Assembly: GCF_014640295.1 (NCBI RefSeq)
Contig: NZ_BMGR01000004.1
Location: 124,001 to 188,000, forward strand
From: Paenibacillus abyssi
Lineage (GTDB): Bacteria; Bacillota; Bacilli; Paenibacillales; Paenibacillaceae
DNA length: 64,000 nt
Reading direction: 5' to 3'
The notes under the pieces are model-generated. The model saw only the letters and a program-made list of their open reading frames with translations. It did no database searches and was not told where the DNA came from. The position numbers and the translations under genes were made by a program. Below, piece after piece: positions 17,774 through 25,639 of the stretch (its first letter is position 1; each line of letters begins with the position of its first letter).

Positions 17774-19005
17774 ACGACGATTCTCCCGACATAATCATTG
17801 ATCTGCGCTTTTTTCTCCCGGAGCCTCTCCCGGACCCCAAGAGGCATTGGAGCGGATAGATCCAACCGCTGCGCTACCTGGGCGGCAGGGATGTGAAAAT
17901 CAATCACATTGGCTTCAAGCCCCAAATCTTTAAATATATTTTCCAGCTTTCGGTCCCAAATGAGGCCGTATGTAGGTTTGAACATGGATAAAGAAGGAAT
18001 GCATGCATGCAGGCGCTGGGCAATTACTGCGTCGCAGTCGGCGATTTGCTCAACAAGGCCGTATACAGTCGTCGGATATGGGCGGAAATAAACGCGCTCA
18101 ATATTGGAAGCGCATGGCTTTATGTATTGTTCCATAAAAGCATTGTCAGTCGCCGAGCCATTCGTGAAGAAATCGACTGCAAACCCCTGGCGTACCAGAT
18201 GAGCCGCTAAATCTCGCCACCAAGAGGCGCAGGCATCCCGCTCCCAGCGATATTCGGAATGCCGGTTCATCTCATGGGGATCCATAATCCCTAATCCCAC
18301 AACAGGCATCACTTCTTGGGGGCTGCTGCCAACACGCTCCGGTTTACTTCGATGAGCGAAAGCGAGCGGGAAGGCTTCCGGCGTATAAAGCGCAGGATCG
18401 GAGAGCACCACCGTCTTCGTCTCAAGTCCCGCGTCCATAGACAGCAGGAATTTTCTCGAGTCATGATCCCGAACGGATATCGTCTCCGCTGTGCGGCACA
18501 CATCCAAAAACCAGGCCTTCGCCGGCAAGCTCCAGGGACCGCGCGCCCCCACCGTTACAATGTGAAGCGGCTTGCGCTGCCGCTTGGCCTCCACGGCAAC
18601 ACGCCTGACAGAGAGCGGAAACGTCAGATACGTGTCAATCAAGAGATGGCCTCCGCCGATCAATACCGCATCGCTTTCAGCTACTGCCTTACGGATCTGC
18701 TCCTGCATGAGCGTATCCTTTCTACGGTGCAGCCAATATGACTTTGCCATTCGCATCCAATTCGGCGTTAACCGTTTTCTGATTCCGCCCTGGTTCAGAC
18801 GATTTATGTTGGAATGTTCGGATACTGCCCTGCTTTCATCCATCGGAGATAGAGAGCCTCCACCTTTACAGCGTCCCTGAACCAAGTCAAAATGGATAAT
18901 CTCGACATTCCCTTTCATCCGGATAATCCGGTTTAATGTCGAGGCAATTAATCCATCCCCCAGGTTAGGGGATAATGGCACACCTGCTAGCAGTACGGTT
19001 GTCAT
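17770..19005 (-). CDS. Polysaccharide pyruvyl transferase family protein
   Basis: 411 residues. Polysaccharide pyruvyl transferase (PF04230; CsaB/EpsI/EpsO relatives), which adds a ketal pyruvate from PEP to a sugar. Family features: N-terminal GVPLSPNLGDGLIASTLNRI, the GGGHLLIDTYL loop, and the C-terminal DCDAVIAQRLHACIPSLSMFKPTYGL with the conserved Arg-Leu-His. It would give the polymer negative charge. ATGA coupling on both sides places it firmly in the operon. Confidence 0.85.
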   Translation of the reverse strand: MTTVLLAGVPLSPNLGDGLIASTLNRIIRMKGNVEIIHFDLVQGRCKGGGSLSPMDESRAVSEHSNINRLNQGGIRKRLTPNWMRMAKSYWLHRRKDTLMQEQIRKAVAESDAVLIGGGHLLIDTYLTFPLSVRRVAVEAKRQRKPLHIVTVGARGPWSLPAKAWFLDVCRTAETISVRDHDSRKFLLSMDAGLETKTVVLSDPALYTPEAFPLAFAHRSKPERVGSSPQEVMPVVGLGIMDPHEMNRHSEYRWERDACASWWRDLAAHLVRQGFAVDFFTNGSATDNAFMEQYIKPCASNIERVYFRPYPTTVYGLVEQIADCDAVIAQRLHACIPSLSMFKPTYGLIWDRKLENIFKDLGLEANVIDFHIPAAQVAQRLDLSAPMPLGVRERLREKKAQINDYVGRIVV

Positions 19006-20375
19006 ATCGGTCCACTCCTACTCTTTCTCTTTGGTATCCAAGCTAACGTAACAATACCCAACTTTCGTTTGATCACGATGACCATCGCCGTATTCCAGCC
19101 TATTACGGAGCAGGTGGCTGCAAGGGCAGCCCCTGTCATGCCTAGCAGCGGGATGAGCGCGATATTCAGCACAATATTCAGCACAGTTGCTGCCATTAAT
19201 GCTTTGGTCAGCATCCCTTGGTGCCCCGTCATCGTCGCCAGCGTTCCGTTCTGACCGCAATAAGCGCTGAACAACTGCCCGGCAGCAAGGATCAGCAGTG
19301 CAGGATACGCGGCTTGGAATTCTTCGCCGAATAATCCGAGGATCCAACGCCCCAGGACAGCAAACAGTGCGGAAACAACTGCTGCGAATGCGAAGCCCGC
19401 TCTTCCGGATAAAACACTGACTTGTCTTAATTGCTTGGTATCCCCTTTCGCAAACATCTCGGAGAGCAGCGGGGCCGCCGTCATGTTGATCGCCGTTAAA
19501 GCAAACGACACAAGCGCTGCAAGCCTTACGGCCGCCGAGAAAATGCCGGATTCCGTAGACCCGTGCATCACGCCCATCATGAGAACGTTCAATTGCCCGA
19601 GGATAAGATACATGCCTGCATTGATCATCAGTGATAAGGATACGGCCATCCACCGGCGTGTCTCATATTGCGGCTCCAATCCGGCTGTCTCCGGGCCGAT
19701 CCGGTACCTGAGCACAAATGCCCCAAGCACATAAGTGACAAGTACAGCTGCTGCGAAGCAGGCCATCGCCACTCCGGCACCTGCGTTCATACCGAAGCCG
19801 TATATACAGAGCAGCAGCAGTCCGATCGTTAATACCGGCCGTAAAATCTTCTCCGGCATTTGAGCGAACAACACGTCTTTGATCGCCTGCAGCGCGCTTT
19901 GCCTGAGTGTCGCTAAGGTCAACAGCGGGATCGAAGCCAAGCCGGCGGCATAGGCTGCCGTTTGTTCGCTGCTCATGACACTGCTGCGGATCCAAAGCAT
20001 GATAAGTCCAGCCGCAGAGATAAGCAGTGATAATGCGCATGTGATCTGGTTCGACCGGCGCAGCAGCCCTTTAATGGAGGACCATGCGCCATGTACGCGG
20101 TAAGAAGCGATGAGACGTACAATCGCCGTATCAAACCCCAGCTTCGCCGGAAAGACAAGAAACGTGATGACCGTTGTAACAAATGCATAAATTCCGTAAC
20201 TGGTAACCCCTAGCACTCTTGCAAGAATAATCTGTAATAAAAGAGCAAGTCCCATGCCGGTCGTATTGATCAAAAAGCTTATGCTGCCGCCCCGGGCTAA
20301 CACTTTGGAAACCGCCGGGCGCTGCCCTGCTTTGTGATGCGGTACTTTTAAATGCGTTGCGCCCTCTATGCTCAT
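19002..20375 (-). CDS. Oligosaccharide flippase (Wzx-type, MOP superfamily)
   Basis: 457 residues with about 12-14 transmembrane helices of the MATE/MOP exporter superfamily, polysaccharide transporter branch (start GGSISFLINTTGMGLALLLQIILAR-like at about 29-53; VLGVTSYGIYAFV). It should flip the undecaprenyl-linked repeat unit to the outer face for polymerisation. AAGGTAGG lies before the ATG. It overlaps the pyruvyltransferase start by 4 bp and follows the dehydratase gene by 29 bp. Confidence 0.9.
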   Translation of the reverse strand: MSIEGATHLKVPHHKAGQRPAVSKVLARGGSISFLINTTGMGLALLLQIILARVLGVTSYGIYAFVTTVITFLVFPAKLGFDTAIVRLIASYRVHGAWSSIKGLLRRSNQITCALSLLISAAGLIMLWIRSSVMSSEQTAAYAAGLASIPLLTLATLRQSALQAIKDVLFAQMPEKILRPVLTIGLLLLCIYGFGMNAGAGVAMACFAAAVLVTYVLGAFVLRYRIGPETAGLEPQYETRRWMAVSLSLMINAGMYLILGQLNVLMMGVMHGSTESGIFSAAVRLAALVSFALTAINMTAAPLLSEMFAKGDTKQLRQVSVLSGRAGFAFAAVVSALFAVLGRWILGLFGEEFQAAYPALLILAAGQLFSAYCGQNGTLATMTGHQGMLTKALMAATVLNIVLNIALIPLLGMTGAALAATCSVIGWNTAMVIVIKRKLGIVTLAWIPKRKSRSGPI

Positions 20376-20404
20376 GAAAGACCTACCTTACTCTCGATTC
20401 GTAA

Positions 20405-22240
20405 TTAAGACACGTTGCGGAACGTTGGTACGATATGCTTCAATACCGCGCGGATTTGCGCCTGATCCTGCCCGATTACCTGTTCGAGCTTACGGATCTC
20501 GAATTCCAGCTCTGTCCGGTTGATATTCATCGGCTTGCCGATAAAGATCCGGTTGTGCTTTGTCGAGGTCATGCCCTCTTCGCTAGTCAAGAGCTCTTCA
20601 TAGAGCTTCTCGCCTTCACGGATTCCGCTGAACCGGATTTCAATATCGACATGCGGCTCATAACCGGTCAATCGAATCAGGTCAACCGCAAGATCGTATA
20701 TTTTTACCGGCTGCCCCATATCGAGTATGAACACCTCGCCGCCGCTGGCAAAAGCGCCGGCCTGGATCACAAGCTGAACGGCTTCCGGAATCGTCATGAA
20801 ATACCGCACCATTTCCGGATGTGTGACCGTGACCGGCCCGCCTTTGGCAATTTGTTCCTTGAATCTCGGAATAACGCTGCCCCGGCTGCCCAGAACATTA
20901 CCGAAGCGCACGGCCACGAACTTTGTCTTGCTGTGTTTGTCCAAGCTTTGAATGAACATCTCCGCGATGCGTTTGGTCGTGCCCATAATGCTGGTCGGGT
21001 TGACCGCTTTATCGGTAGAGATCAGCACAAAACGTTCCGCGCCGAAACGGTCGGCGCATTCGGCTGCATTCTTCGTGCCGAACACATTATTTTTAATGGC
21101 TTCCGATGGATTGCGTTCCATTAATGGAACGTGTTTATGCGCTGCTGCATGAAAGACAACCTCCGGGCGGAAGCGCTCAAATACTGATTCCAGGCTGCTG
21201 CGGTTCTGCACATCGGCAATGACCGTTTCGAACGCCAGGTCTGGAAACAGGCTGCGTAGCTCCATCTCAATTGTGTAGATGCTATTTTCTCCATGTCCCA
21301 GCAGAATCAGCTTACTGGGATGAAACGGGGCAATTTGGCGGCACAACTCCGAACCGATTGAGCCGCCTGCACCGGTAATAAGCACCGTTTTCTCTTCGAC
21401 GTAGTTGGCGATATTGTCAAGATCGCTGCGTACCGGCTCACGCCCCAGCAAATCTTCGACCGAAACGTCCCGCACTTTTTCCACCATGCTTCGGCCGTGC
21501 AGGACATCCTGCAAATCCGGGACGATTTTAAGTCTGGCTTGGGTCGTTTTGCATTTGTTGATGATTTCGGAGATTTGTGTTTTGGAGACTGACGGCATCG
21601 CAATAATCATCTCGTCAATGTGATGCAACTCCGCCAGCTTTGGAATATCCCCACGATTTCCTAATACAGGCAAACCAAGCAAGCGAAGCTGCTGCTTGTA
21701 CGGATCGTCGTCAATAAAACCGACAGGGATCAATGTGGAGGCATTGTTTTGCAGTAGCTCTTTGGCAATTAGAGTGCCGCAGCTGCCTGCACCAATAATT
21801 AAAGCACGCCGGGATTCCCGGCCCTGCTCGATACGCGAGCATTTGCCGAATTTATCACAGAAAGCACGCCAGAATAATCGGGGACCTGCCATTAAAAAGA
21901 CCATGCCGGCCAAATGATGTGCCAGCAGCAGCACCGGAAAGCTCTCCACCCAGATTAGAGCTATGGCCGTATAAGGAATGAATGCTGCCGGAATCGCTGC
22001 CTTCAGAATGGAGAGCATGTCACCCACACCGGCGTACTGCCATACGCTTCGGTGCAGCTGCTGCTTGATGATCCCGTAGAGGCCGATGAATCCGGCAAGC
22101 AGGGTGTACACCAGCCAAACTCCCGGATGGGGGTTCTGCCATGGATTCGAATACTGGATCCATAAGGCGGCCCCGAGCGGAAGCACAACCGCAGTCAAAT
22201 CCATGGCAATTAACAAACGTGTTCGGTAAGCAGCAATCAT
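20405..22240 (-). CDS. Membrane-bound nucleoside-diphosphate-sugar 4,6-dehydratase (PglF/CapD/EpsC type)
   Basis: 611 residues. Four N-terminal transmembrane helices (about 8-115), a first Rossmann domain (IIGAGSCGT at 148-156) and a catalytic SDR domain with TGAGGSIG at 289-296. The usual catalytic Tyr is replaced by Met in NPTSIMGTTK, the Ser/Thr-Met-Lys variant known from PglF and WbpM 4,6-dehydratases acting on UDP-GlcNAc. It should provide the 4-keto-6-deoxy intermediate for the aminotransferase and acetyltransferase at 8.7-10.6 kb. AGGAGG precedes the ATG. Confidence 0.93.
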   Translation of the reverse strand: MIAAYRTRLLIAMDLTAVVLPLGAALWIQYSNPWQNPHPGVWLVYTLLAGFIGLYGIIKQQLHRSVWQYAGVGDMLSILKAAIPAAFIPYTAIALIWVESFPVLLLAHHLAGMVFLMAGPRLFWRAFCDKFGKCSRIEQGRESRRALIIGAGSCGTLIAKELLQNNASTLIPVGFIDDDPYKQQLRLLGLPVLGNRGDIPKLAELHHIDEMIIAMPSVSKTQISEIINKCKTTQARLKIVPDLQDVLHGRSMVEKVRDVSVEDLLGREPVRSDLDNIANYVEEKTVLITGAGGSIGSELCRQIAPFHPSKLILLGHGENSIYTIEMELRSLFPDLAFETVIADVQNRSSLESVFERFRPEVVFHAAAHKHVPLMERNPSEAIKNNVFGTKNAAECADRFGAERFVLISTDKAVNPTSIMGTTKRIAEMFIQSLDKHSKTKFVAVRFGNVLGSRGSVIPRFKEQIAKGGPVTVTHPEMVRYFMTIPEAVQLVIQAGAFASGGEVFILDMGQPVKIYDLAVDLIRLTGYEPHVDIEIRFSGIREGEKLYEELLTSEEGMTSTKHNRIFIGKPMNINRTELEFEIRKLEQVIGQDQAQIRAVLKHIVPTFRNVS

Positions 22241-22260
22241 TTTGATACCTCCTATATTTT

Positions 22261-22953
22261 TTAGTTGGAGCTGTATTCATAATATGGGTAAGCTTCGTTT
22301 GTAGGGACCTGGTTCAGGGCGACCCCTACAATCCGCGCTTTAACAAATAACAATGCATCCCTGGCTTTGACAGCAAATTGGCGTTTAACCCTTTTGGAAT
22401 TAATAACCAGAAGGACACCATCACAACGTGTCGATACGATCTGCGCATCGCTGACTGCCAGCACAGGCGGCGTATCGACCAATACAATGTCGTACATTTC
22501 TCTAAGCTCCTGCAGCAGTCCATCCATCCGTTTTGAGCCGAGCAGTTCGGATGGATTAGGAGGAATCGGCCCTGCGGTCATCACCTTCAAATTGGGAATC
22601 CGGGTATCCTGAATGGCTTCAATGATTCGTTTTTGTCCGGAAAGAATGGAGGTGACACCCACTCGGTTGGATAAGCGAAAGCTGTGATGTGCCGTTGGCT
22701 TTCGCAAATCCGCATCGATCAGCAGCACGGATTTTTCAGACTGGGCATACGCAACCGCCAAGTTATTCACGGTGGTCGTCTTCCCCTCATGCGGGCTGGC
22801 CGATGTGACCATTAGCATTTGCAGCGGGCGGTCTACTTCCGCATATTGCAGATTGGTCCGCAGCTTGCGATAAGACTCGGAGATGGGAGAATTCGGATTT
22901 AAATCCATAATGATCGGCCGTGCTTCAGGATGTCGTGACACTAGACGCTTCAC
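22261..22953 (-). CDS. CpsD/CapB-type bacterial tyrosine kinase
   Basis: 230 residues. BY-kinase cytosolic catalytic subunit: Walker A SPHEGKTTTVNN (Lys58), Walker A' LLIDADLRKP (77-86), Walker B VLVDTPP, and a C-terminal tyrosine cluster PYYEYSSN that is the usual autophosphorylation site. It needs the membrane activator encoded just upstream and with it controls polysaccharide chain length. The start is GTG with a weak ribosome site and a 29-bp overlap with the co-polymerase gene, so translational coupling is likely. Confidence 0.93.
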   Translation of the reverse strand: MKRLVSRHPEARPIIMDLNPNSPISESYRKLRTNLQYAEVDRPLQMLMVTSASPHEGKTTTVNNLAVAYAQSEKSVLLIDADLRKPTAHHSFRLSNRVGVTSILSGQKRIIEAIQDTRIPNLKVMTAGPIPPNPSELLGSKRMDGLLQELREMYDIVLVDTPPVLAVSDAQIVSTRCDGVLLVINSKRVKRQFAVKARDALLFVKARIVGVALNQVPTNEAYPYYEYSSN

Positions 22954-23686
22954 CTGCTTTCGAAGGGATGGTTGCGGAAGCTTTCCGCTTCTTGAAATCC
23001 TTCTGCCTGATAGACGGGATCATGACCAGCGTCGGCAGTCCGAGATAACGCTGCACATCGGATTCATTCTTGATCGTGTCGTCAAAATAATCGAGCAGCA
23101 TAACTAGTCCGATACCAAGCAGAAGTGAAAACACGACGCTAATGGCGATATTCAGCAATGGATTAGGTTTAACGGGGGCCGGGAGCTTAGCCGGATCAGC
23201 CATATGCAGCAGATAAACGTTATCCACCCGCATGATTTTTGATATTTGTTGTTGGAATACTTCGGATATCGAATTAACAACCCTCGCAGCTTTCTTGTAG
23301 TCTGTATCTTGGTAGGCCAAGGTAATGACCTGTGTGCCATTCACCGAGCTAAAGCGGATTTTGCGCATCAGCTCTTCGGTCGTTACGCCTAATTCCGGGT
23401 GCTTCTGTACGACAACATCCATAATTGCCGGTGTGCGGATGATCTCTTTGTATGTATTGATCAGACTAATATTGGTGTTAATCGCATTTAAGTCCAGCTT
23501 CAGCATGCCGGGCTGGTCATTGGGCGAATTAACGATTAGCTTCGTATAGGCCTGGTAAACGGGCTTAAGCAGCATGTAACTGAATAAACCTGATGCCGCT
23601 GCTCCAAGAACGATGACGAGCAGCACGATCCAGATCCGTTTGCGGATCAGTGAAACATAGTATCTTAAGTCAAGCTGTATATTCAA
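22925..23686 (-). CDS. Wzz-type chain-length regulator / BY-kinase membrane activator
   Basis: About 253 residues with two transmembrane helices (near residues 17-40 and 170-190) enclosing an external, coiled-coil-prone domain: the Wzz/CapA/YveK (EpsA) plan. The cytosolic tail after the second helix (DDTIKNESDVQRYLGLPTL) carries the family end motif and contacts the BY-kinase. I place the start at the TTG at 23686, because GGAGGT lies 7 nt before it, whereas the in-frame ATGs at 23704 and 23701 have no ribosome site and overlap that GGAGGT. Confidence 0.88.
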   Translation of the reverse strand: MNIQLDLRYYVSLIRKRIWIVLLVIVLGAAASGLFSYMLLKPVYQAYTKLIVNSPNDQPGMLKLDLNAINTNISLINTYKEIIRTPAIMDVVVQKHPELGVTTEELMRKIRFSSVNGTQVITLAYQDTDYKKAARVVNSISEVFQQQISKIMRVDNVYLLHMADPAKLPAPVKPNPLLNIAISVVFSLLLGIGLVMLLDYFDDTIKNESDVQRYLGLPTLVMIPSIRQKDFKKRKASATIPSKAGEASSVTTS

Positions 23687-23735
23687 TTGCGTAACCTCCA
23701 TCATTTTTTGAATCAGAAAGACGGCTCTGCTCTCT

Positions 23736-24515
23736 TCATATTTTGAACGAAGGCCATCCGGCTAATAGCCTTCCTGGGCCTCTTGGTGCAATATACGGCC
23801 TTCGTAATATTGACAAATTGTGAAGAACTGCATAGGCATTTGCTTTGAAATATTCCGTTGTCGATAATCCGAATCGGCTGCTCACGACATTGTAGGCTTC
23901 AAGCAGTTGGTAGGGCCTGGTCGTCAGGTTATGTGCATCCGAAGCGATCAGATGAATCAGATTGCGCTGAATCAAGGTATATGCTAACCGCAAAACCTTT
24001 CTGCCGAATATGCCGGTCAATGAGTGTGAGGTGACCTGACAGAGCGCCCCGGCAAGCACTAGCTCAGCCAATCGCTCCGGACGCCCGGCAATTTCCGCGT
24101 TGCGTTCCGGGTGGGCGATGATCGGCGTGAGCCCCGCTATGGAAAGCTCATGAATCGTATCCTCGAAACGCTCAGGTATTCGTGAAGATGGAAATTCAAT
24201 TAATAAATAACTAGAGGAACCAAGTGTATGGAGCTTTCCGCTTTCCAAGTCCTCAAGCAATTTTTCATGCGCCCTGATTTCCTGTCCGGGATAGACGTAA
24301 AGCGGTATGCCTCTGGCGTTTAATATGAAATTTAGTTCCTTTACCGCCTGCTCTACTTTAATGGCATCATTGTGGAAGGTCTCTTTGTGGTGTGGTGTGG
24401 CAATGATGGCAGTTACTCCATTATTCACAGCCGCCACCGCCAATTCGACGCTATCCTCCAAACGGGCAGGCCCGTCGTCCATCCCATGCAGGATGTGACT
24501 ATGGATGTCAATCAC
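23736..24515 (-). CDS. PHP-type tyrosine-protein phosphatase (CpsB/CapC/YwqE)
   Basis: 259 residues. PHP-domain, metal-dependent phosphotyrosine phosphatase that reverses the BY-kinase. Metal-binding residues: HSH at 5-7, the ATPHHKE loop (about 40-46), HPERN and SDAHN in the second half. First gene of the polysaccharide operon, starting at GTG with AGGAGGAAAAGTC before it. Phosphatase, co-polymerase and kinase in this order form the usual regulatory head of Bacillales exopolysaccharide operons. Confidence 0.93.
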   Translation of the reverse strand: MIDIHSHILHGMDDGPARLEDSVELAVAAVNNGVTAIIATPHHKETFHNDAIKVEQAVKELNFILNARGIPLYVYPGQEIRAHEKLLEDLESGKLHTLGSSSYLLIEFPSSRIPERFEDTIHELSIAGLTPIIAHPERNAEIAGRPERLAELVLAGALCQVTSHSLTGIFGRKVLRLAYTLIQRNLIHLIASDAHNLTTRPYQLLEAYNVVSSRFGLSTTEYFKANAYAVLHNLSILRRPYIAPRGPGRLLAGWPSFKI

Positions 24516-25138
24516 GACTTTTCCTCCTGTCCTGAGAATGTGATTAGATTATGTCACAAATCGAAATAACGAATGAGGGAACAAAGGTTTAATTTGATTT
24601 AGGTGTTCTTGTTTATTTTCATCATTATTTTTATAAGCACGTTTTCCTAAATTGTGGATTTTAGTTCGAATAAAAAGAGGTCAAAAACAAAGATAATATG
24701 TAATTAATTTGCAAATAAAATTATTTTTGGATTATATGCGACCTATATCAAAAGGATTACGTTTTACAATATCTCAACAAGTCGATCTTCTTATAACCCA
24801 TAACGGGTGAGAGGCTGTTTATTAATCATTTCTCATTTTTTTATTGTCAGAAAATTGTAATTTATTTCGGGATCACTAAGGACTTAAGCATGATTATGGT
24901 ACCGGAGGAGGAGCAAGAGCTGGTTTATGACTGAATTCGATATTTCAACAATATTCCAACCGGAACCTGCCACAACATCCTAAGAACTACCATTTCAGGA
25001 CTTTTCATGTAATAGCCCATACATTCACCCCGTACTCTAAGCCCATTGAATACGCCAGTTTAACCATTCAGTGCAGCGCAGCGCATAAAAACACGTATTT
25101 AGGCGTGATTACTCGCCTAATCCTTTAGAAATAATTAT
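24516..25138. other. AT-rich intergenic leader of the polysaccharide operon
   Basis: About 620 bp without a supportable gene. It should hold the promoter(s) of the leftward exopolysaccharide operon. I see a perfect -10 (TATAAT on the minus strand, 24731-24736) without a good -35, and a TTGACC/TAAAAT pair with only 15 bp spacing near 24660-24700; neither is convincing alone. A 7-bp hairpin TTAGGCG/CGCCTAA lies at 25099-25120. I see no riboswitch signature that I know here. The length suggests regulator binding or a long untranslated leader. Confidence 0.5.
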
Positions 25139-25186
25139 CAAAAAACCTCCCATCCAACTTCCCTTGCAGGAAGTATAGTTAGAAGG
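25139..25186 (-). terminator. Terminator downstream of gerE
   Basis: On the minus strand an imperfect stem closes with ACTTCC/GGAAGT around a 5-nt loop, extended by CCTTCT/GGGAGG, and is followed by TTTTTTGATAA. It lies 23 bp after the gerE stop. Confidence 0.6.
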
Positions 25187-25208
25187 TCAAGAAAGAAGTG
25201 CCGATGAA

Positions 25209-25433
25209 TTAGATTTGTAATTCCCCAAGCTTGATCAGCTCGACAACTGCCTGCGAACGACCTTTGACATTCAATTTTTGCATCACATTCGAGATATGGT
25301 TGCGTACGGTTTTTTCGCTGATGAATAACTGCTGCGCAATATCCCTTGTCGTTTTGTCCTGTACTAAAAGCTCAAAGACCTCGCGTTCACGATGAGTTAA
25401 TAAAAATTTGCTCTTATGGTCGCTATCTTTCAA
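25209..25433 (-). CDS. gerE: GerE, late mother-cell sporulation regulator
   Basis: 74 residues, exactly the size of Bacillus GerE, and nearly identical over the LuxR-type helix-turn-helix: LTHREREVFELLVQDKTT, LFISEKTVRNHISNVMQKL and GRSQAVVELIKLGEL. GerE is a DNA-binding regulator that, with sigma-K RNA polymerase, switches late coat and spore-surface genes on or off in the mother cell. It starts at TTG with AAGGAGG 11 nt upstream; the codon three positions upstream in frame is a stop, so no longer start exists. A sigma-K promoter precedes it, as in Bacillus. Confidence 0.97.
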   Translation of the reverse strand: MKDSDHKSKFLLTHREREVFELLVQDKTTRDIAQQLFISEKTVRNHISNVMQKLNVKGRSQAVVELIKLGELQI

Positions 25434-25496
25434 AGTTTGTCACCCCTCCTTGCTCGGGTTTTTATGGTATAACAAGGTTAAGGGATACAGTCAAAT

Positions 25497-25525
25497 TATT
25501 TTATGAATTAGCTATACCAATGGTG
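25497..25525 (-). promoter_or_regulatory. Sigma-K promoter of gerE
   Basis: Reading leftward: -35 CACC (25522-25525), a 16-bp spacer, then -10 CATAAAATA (25497-25505). This matches the Bacillus sigma-K consensus mACm-16-CATAnnnTA completely. The start point would be about 50 nt upstream of the gerE TTG codon. Confidence 0.8.
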
Positions 25526-25567
25526 CGGTATCACAGAAAATTGGGCACGGTACAGAGCTGATCGCAC

Positions 25568-25600
25568 AAAAAAAGACAAGGATGCAAATGCTTCCTTGTC
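25568..25600 (-). terminator. Terminator of the DUF342 gene
   Basis: On the minus strand a perfect 8-bp stem (GACAAGGA at 25593-25600 complement, TCCTTGTC at 25575-25582 complement) with a 10-nt loop is followed by seven T. It lies 40 bp after the stop codon. Confidence 0.85.
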
Positions 25601-25639
25601 TCAGGCTTATATTCTTACCTCATATTATTTGAAGCTGCC

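Noticed and set aside
24731-24736. Perfect TATAAT before the exopolysaccharide operon
   Set aside because: No acceptable -35 at 16-18 bp and no extended -10, so I do not call it a promoter.
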